64,000 nt of DNA from Terrimonas rubra (GTDB lineage: Bacteria > Bacteroidota > Bacteroidia > Chitinophagales > Chitinophagaceae), in NCBI RefSeq assembly GCF_042686025.1, contig NZ_JBHUOZ010000003.1:1116001-1180000 (forward strand), given 5' to 3'. This document shows, in pieces, positions 60,387-64,000 of the stretch; within the stretch, counting starts at the first letter, position 1; the number at the start of each line of letters is the position of its first letter. Under the pieces are notes generated by a model. The model was not told the DNA's origin, made no database searches, and worked only from the letters and a program-made list of their open reading frames with translations. Position numbers and translations under genes: made by a program.

Positions 60387-63300
60387 GTGCGCTGTGTTAA
60401 GGCCAATGAATTAATTTTGTTCACTTTAGCCTGTAAAAACGCAATAAAACACCGAATTTTACGCTTACTAAAAAACGTACTGCTATTGGGTCAGTTGTGG
60501 CGTATATGTGTTTGTCTGGTCATGCTGCTTATCTTTTTCTCAAAAGTTAATGCACAGGCGCCTGCGTCTTCTAACCTGCGCCAGAAATTACTGCCCGTAC
60601 AGGCTGACAGTATTGTTTTAGATACCTTGAGCATTATTCCCAACACATTACGGATTGCCCAACATGATACCACTTATTACCGGGTGGATTATGTCAATGC
60701 CATCTTATACTGGAAGCAACGACCGTCCACTGACATGGTCACTGTGGAATATAGGGTATTCCCTTACAAATTAAACCCGGTGGCACAGCGGATGAATTAT
60801 GACAGCCTGGTAAGGTTCAGCGGTACCTCCTTTGTGTACAATATCAACGATGACCTGAGCGATGCCCAGCGGGGTATTTTTAATTTTGGTAATATACAGG
60901 CATCCGGAAGTTTTGGCCGCCAGATAGGTTTTGGTAATAACCAGGATGCGGTGCTGAACTCCACTCTGAACGTGCAGCTAAGCGGTATGCTGGGTGATAG
61001 TATTGAGCTGCAGGCAGCCATTACCGATAATAATATCCCCATCCAGCCTGATGGTAATACACAGCAGTTAAATGAATTTGATGAAGTGTATATCCGCTTC
61101 AAAAAGAAGAACTGGCAGCTCAATATCGGTGATATTGACATTCGCCAGGACCAGGCCTATTTCCTCAATTTTTATAAACGTTTACAGGGCGTATCTTTTA
61201 ACACCACCAACAGGGTAACGGATAAAATACAATCATCTACCCTGGCCAGCGCTTCTATTGCGAAGGGGAAATTCACCCGTAATGTTTTTGACGGCCTGGA
61301 AGGCAACCAGGGACCATATCGTTTACAGGGCGCTAACAGCGAGATATTTTTTATTGTACTGGGCAATACCGAAAGGGTATACCTGGACGGTGAATTATTG
61401 CAAAGAGGCGAGGACCAGGATTATGTGATCAATTACAATACCGCGGAAGTGACCTTTACGCCCAAACGTATGATCACCAAGGACAGCCGTATACAGATAG
61501 AGTTTGAGTATGCCGACCGGAATTTTTTAAATGCCAATGTGTTTTTAACACAGGAGTTTGACCTGAATAAAAAAGCGAAAGTACGTTTCGGATTTTTTAA
61601 TAACAGTGATGCTAAAAACTCCTCTATCAACCAGGTACTGGATGCACCGCAGAAACATTTTTTATCGCAACTGGGCGATAGTATACAAAAGGCTTTTTAT
61701 TCATCCGCCACCCTCGATACTTTTTCGGCGGGTAAAATTTTGTACGAAAAAATATATGTGGGCACGGATTCATTTTACCGGTACTCCACCGATCCCAACC
61801 TGGCCAAATATAGCCTGGGTTTTATTCAGGTAGGTTTTGGTAATGGTAATTATGTACCTGATTATAATGGGGCCAACGGTAAGGTATATGTGTATGTGGA
61901 GCCGGTAGGTGGCGTAAAACAGGGTAATTATGAGCCGGCCGTATTGCTGATAACGCCTAAGAAACAACAGGTATTTGACCTGGGTGTGGATTATAATTTT
62001 AATGAGAACACGATACTGAAAGTGGAAGGCGCCATGAGCAATTATGATATCAATACTTTTTCCAGGCTGGATAAGGGTAATAATAATGGCTTTGCCGGCA
62101 AACTGCAGTTTGCCAATAAGGCTAAACTATCTGCCAAACGCGGCACATTTTTGCAAACCAATATTGATTATGAGTATGTGCAGGACCGGTTTAAGCCACT
62201 GGAAAGGTTAAGATCGGTGGAGTTTACCCGTGACTGGGGCCTGCCGATTGTTACTACGGTTGCTACAGAAAATATTATCCGTTTTGCCAGTGGTTTGCTC
62301 AATAAAAACAATGAAGGCATTACTTACAAGTTCACCAATTACAACCGTTCCGACAGTTATAACGGTTACCAGAACAGTATTTTACACAAAGCCAATTATG
62401 GTGGCTGGGTATTTAATAATGATTTTACCATCACTAATTTTTCAACCGCTGCTGATAAAGGCCATTTTTTAAGGCCGGTACTGGATGTGAGCAAACAATT
62501 TAAAAAACTGAATGACTGGCGTGTGGGTGGGCGTTATACCCTGGAGCAAAATATCACCCGGTCAAAGGATACAGATACACTATCGGCCAATGCTTTCTCC
62601 TTTGATACTTATACGGTATATGTAAAATCGGATGAAAAGAAAAAGAACCGTTATGGTATTAACTTTTTTACGCGTTCTGATAAATATAAGATGCCGGGTG
62701 TACAGGACCTGGTAAGGGGCGACAGGAGTTATAATGTGAATGTGCAGACCGACCTGCTGGCCAATGAAAAAAGACAGTTATATGTAAATGCCACCTATCG
62801 TAAATTAAAAGTTTATGAACAGACGCTCAGCCGGCAAACAGCCGATGAGAGCATCCTGGGCCGGGTGGAGTATATGATGAATGAATGGAAGGGTTTTATA
62901 ACCGGTAATGCTTTGTACGAAGTAGGGGCGGGGCAGGAGCAACGCCGCGATTTTGCTTACCTCGAAGTGCCGGCCGGTCAGGGCCAGTATGCCTGGATAG
63001 ATTATAATGAAAATGGTCAACAGGAGCTGAACGAGTTTGAGCTGGCCATGTACCCCGACCAGGCCAAGTTTATCCGCCTGTTTACACCCACCAACGATTT
63101 TATAAAAGCCAATTATACCACTTTCAACTATAATATTGCGATTAACCCGCGATCGTTATGGGGAGGCAATGATATAAAAGGCTTTAAAAAGGTATTGGCT
63201 AAGTTTAATTTAAACAGCTCGCTGCAGATCACCAATAAAACCGTGGCCAAGGGTACTTTCCAGGCCAACCCTTTTAAGCTGAATGTAAACGATACAGGTC

Positions 63301-63971
63301 TGATCACCTTGAATACGGCTATTGTAAACACTTTATCCTTTAACCGTTTCAGCCATGTATGGGGGCTTGACCTAAGTAATATTAACAACAGTGGTAAAGC
63401 CTTACTGACCTATGGTTATGAAAGCCGCCGCACCAATGACTGGACCAGTAAATTCAGGTGGAATATGTCCAAATTATTTTTGTTTAACCTGAACCTGCGA
63501 ACGGCCAGGAATGAACTGTACACGGCCAATGCGCAGTTTGATAACCGTAATTATGACCTGCATATTTACAGCGCTGAGCCGGGACTGTCATTTATTAATG
63601 GTACTACTTTCCGGGTTGCGGGTTTATATAAATTAGAATCAAAAAAGAACAAGCCGGTATTTGGCAATGAAAGTTCTTTGTCACACTCCTTAACCGCCGA
63701 ATCAAAATACAACCTGTTACAAAATACAGCGGTATTAGGCAAATTCACTTTCCAGAATATCAATTACAAGCAGGGTACCAATAACCTGGTGTCTCCGGTA
63801 AGTTACATGATACTGGAGGGCCTGTTGCCCGGTAAAAATTATATCTGGAATATAACCATCACCAAACGCCTGATGAATAACCTGGAACTCAATTTTCAAT
63901 ACGATGGCCGTAAATCAGCCGACAGCAGGACCATTCACTCGGGCAGGGCAACGGTAACGGCGATTTTATAG
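60387..63971 (+). CDS. Large outer-membrane-associated protein of unknown function
   Basis: The open frame has 1194 codons. A signal-like helix (RICVCLVMLLIFFSKVNAQ) ends near residue 57. Candidate starts are GTG 60387, TTG at about 60486 and ATG 60522, and I cannot decide between them. The mature part is strongly beta, with strands such as DAVLNSTLNVQLSGMLGDSI, WQLNIGDIDIRQDQAYFLNF and KVRFGFFNNSD. PGQGQ/YAWIDYNENGQQELNEFE looks like a calcium-type turn, and it ends in MNNLELNFQYDGRK and RATVTAIL. The pattern suggests a large barrel or surface-export protein, somewhat like parts of SprA, but I do not recognise a family. It is divergent from a small beta-barrel gene. Confidence 0.75.
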   Translation: MRCVKANELILFTLACKNAIKHRILRLLKNVLLLGQLWRICVCLVMLLIFFSKVNAQAPASSNLRQKLLPVQADSIVLDTLSIIPNTLRIAQHDTTYYRVDYVNAILYWKQRPSTDMVTVEYRVFPYKLNPVAQRMNYDSLVRFSGTSFVYNINDDLSDAQRGIFNFGNIQASGSFGRQIGFGNNQDAVLNSTLNVQLSGMLGDSIELQAAITDNNIPIQPDGNTQQLNEFDEVYIRFKKKNWQLNIGDIDIRQDQAYFLNFYKRLQGVSFNTTNRVTDKIQSSTLASASIAKGKFTRNVFDGLEGNQGPYRLQGANSEIFFIVLGNTERVYLDGELLQRGEDQDYVINYNTAEVTFTPKRMITKDSRIQIEFEYADRNFLNANVFLTQEFDLNKKAKVRFGFFNNSDAKNSSINQVLDAPQKHFLSQLGDSIQKAFYSSATLDTFSAGKILYEKIYVGTDSFYRYSTDPNLAKYSLGFIQVGFGNGNYVPDYNGANGKVYVYVEPVGGVKQGNYEPAVLLITPKKQQVFDLGVDYNFNENTILKVEGAMSNYDINTFSRLDKGNNNGFAGKLQFANKAKLSAKRGTFLQTNIDYEYVQDRFKPLERLRSVEFTRDWGLPIVTTVATENIIRFASGLLNKNNEGITYKFTNYNRSDSYNGYQNSILHKANYGGWVFNNDFTITNFSTAADKGHFLRPVLDVSKQFKKLNDWRVGGRYTLEQNITRSKDTDTLSANAFSFDTYTVYVKSDEKKKNRYGINFFTRSDKYKMPGVQDLVRGDRSYNVNVQTDLLANEKRQLYVNATYRKLKVYEQTLSRQTADESILGRVEYMMNEWKGFITGNALYEVGAGQEQRRDFAYLEVPAGQGQYAWIDYNENGQQELNEFELAMYPDQAKFIRLFTPTNDFIKANYTTFNYNIAINPRSLWGGNDIKGFKKVLAKFNLNSSLQITNKTVAKGTFQANPFKLNVNDTGLITLNTAIVNTLSFNRFSHVWGLDLSNINNSGKALLTYGYESRRTNDWTSKFRWNMSKLFLFNLNLRTARNELYTANAQFDNRNYDLHIYSAEPGLSFINGTTFRVAGLYKLESKKNKPVFGNESSLSHSLTAESKYNLLQNTAVLGKFTFQNINYKQGTNNLVSPVSYMILEGLLPGKNYIWNITITKRLMNNLELNFQYDGRKSADSRTIHSGRATVTAIL

Positions 63972-64000
63972 GATTTAAGATTTTTGATTTAAGATTTGGG

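Overview
The window comes from a bacterium of the phylum Bacteroidota, most likely family Chitinophagaceae. The evidence is a SusC/SusD pair, several CarboxypepD_reg-type TonB-dependent receptors, a two-component-regulator-propeller sensor, a GLPGLI protein, a metalloprotease with a type IX secretion (T9SS) tail, and promoters of the Bacteroidota form TTTG-N19-TAnnTTTG. No plasmid, phage or rRNA genes were seen. Genus and species cannot be fixed from the sequence alone.

Layout. (1) 1-10259 is a polysaccharide utilisation locus: a propeller sensor cut by the left edge, then divergently susC-like, susD-like, a PKD surface lipoprotein and two GH16 beta-glucanases, one secreted and one lipid-anchored with a Calx-beta domain. 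It probably binds, cuts and imports a beta-1,3-type glucan. (2) 10391-14510 is an accessory patch at a tRNA-Val gene. It holds tandem units of a small GIY-YIG nuclease plus tRNA 3'-half plus terminator, a deoxyribonucleotidase, a decayed histidine-kinase fragment, a split HipBST-type toxin-antitoxin operon with repeated operator-like sites, and a GIY-YIG relic at the far side. (3) 14518-28416 is mixed metabolism and signalling: CPBP protease, DUF3050, quinone reductase-like protein, serine hydrolase, a propeller histidine kinase, alpha/beta hydrolase, a thioredoxin-reductase-like enzyme with a perfect dyad on its promoter, an SpmAB fusion, an M20 amidohydrolase and PdhB. (4) 29000-45586 is mostly housekeeping: a sigma54-type response regulator without a DNA-binding domain, an ExbB/ExbD pair, an SPFH protein, a glycogen-phosphorylase-like protein without the PLP lysine, TilS, a GLPGLI/receptor operon, GlgB, a TPR protein, a HesB/IscA protein, a methyltransferase and a glutaminyl cyclase. 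(5) 46039-63971 holds the M43 protease, a carboxypeptidase-regulatory-like lipoprotein, a degenerate serine hydrolase, a 7TMR-DISM kinase/LuxR regulator operon, a UPF1-like helicase, tRNA-Met, orphan proB, another TonB-type receptor and a 1.2 kaa outer-membrane protein of unknown role.

Three themes cross these regions. An intergenic repeat of 110-180 bp occurs four times (24102, 27145, 36368, 52206). Four genes have a TAnnTTTG-like element ending exactly 4 nt before the ATG, which suggests leaderless mRNAs. The GIY-YIG/tRNA units look like a small self-duplicating element whose third copy may have been split by the toxin-antitoxin segment; this is the best candidate for something poorly described.
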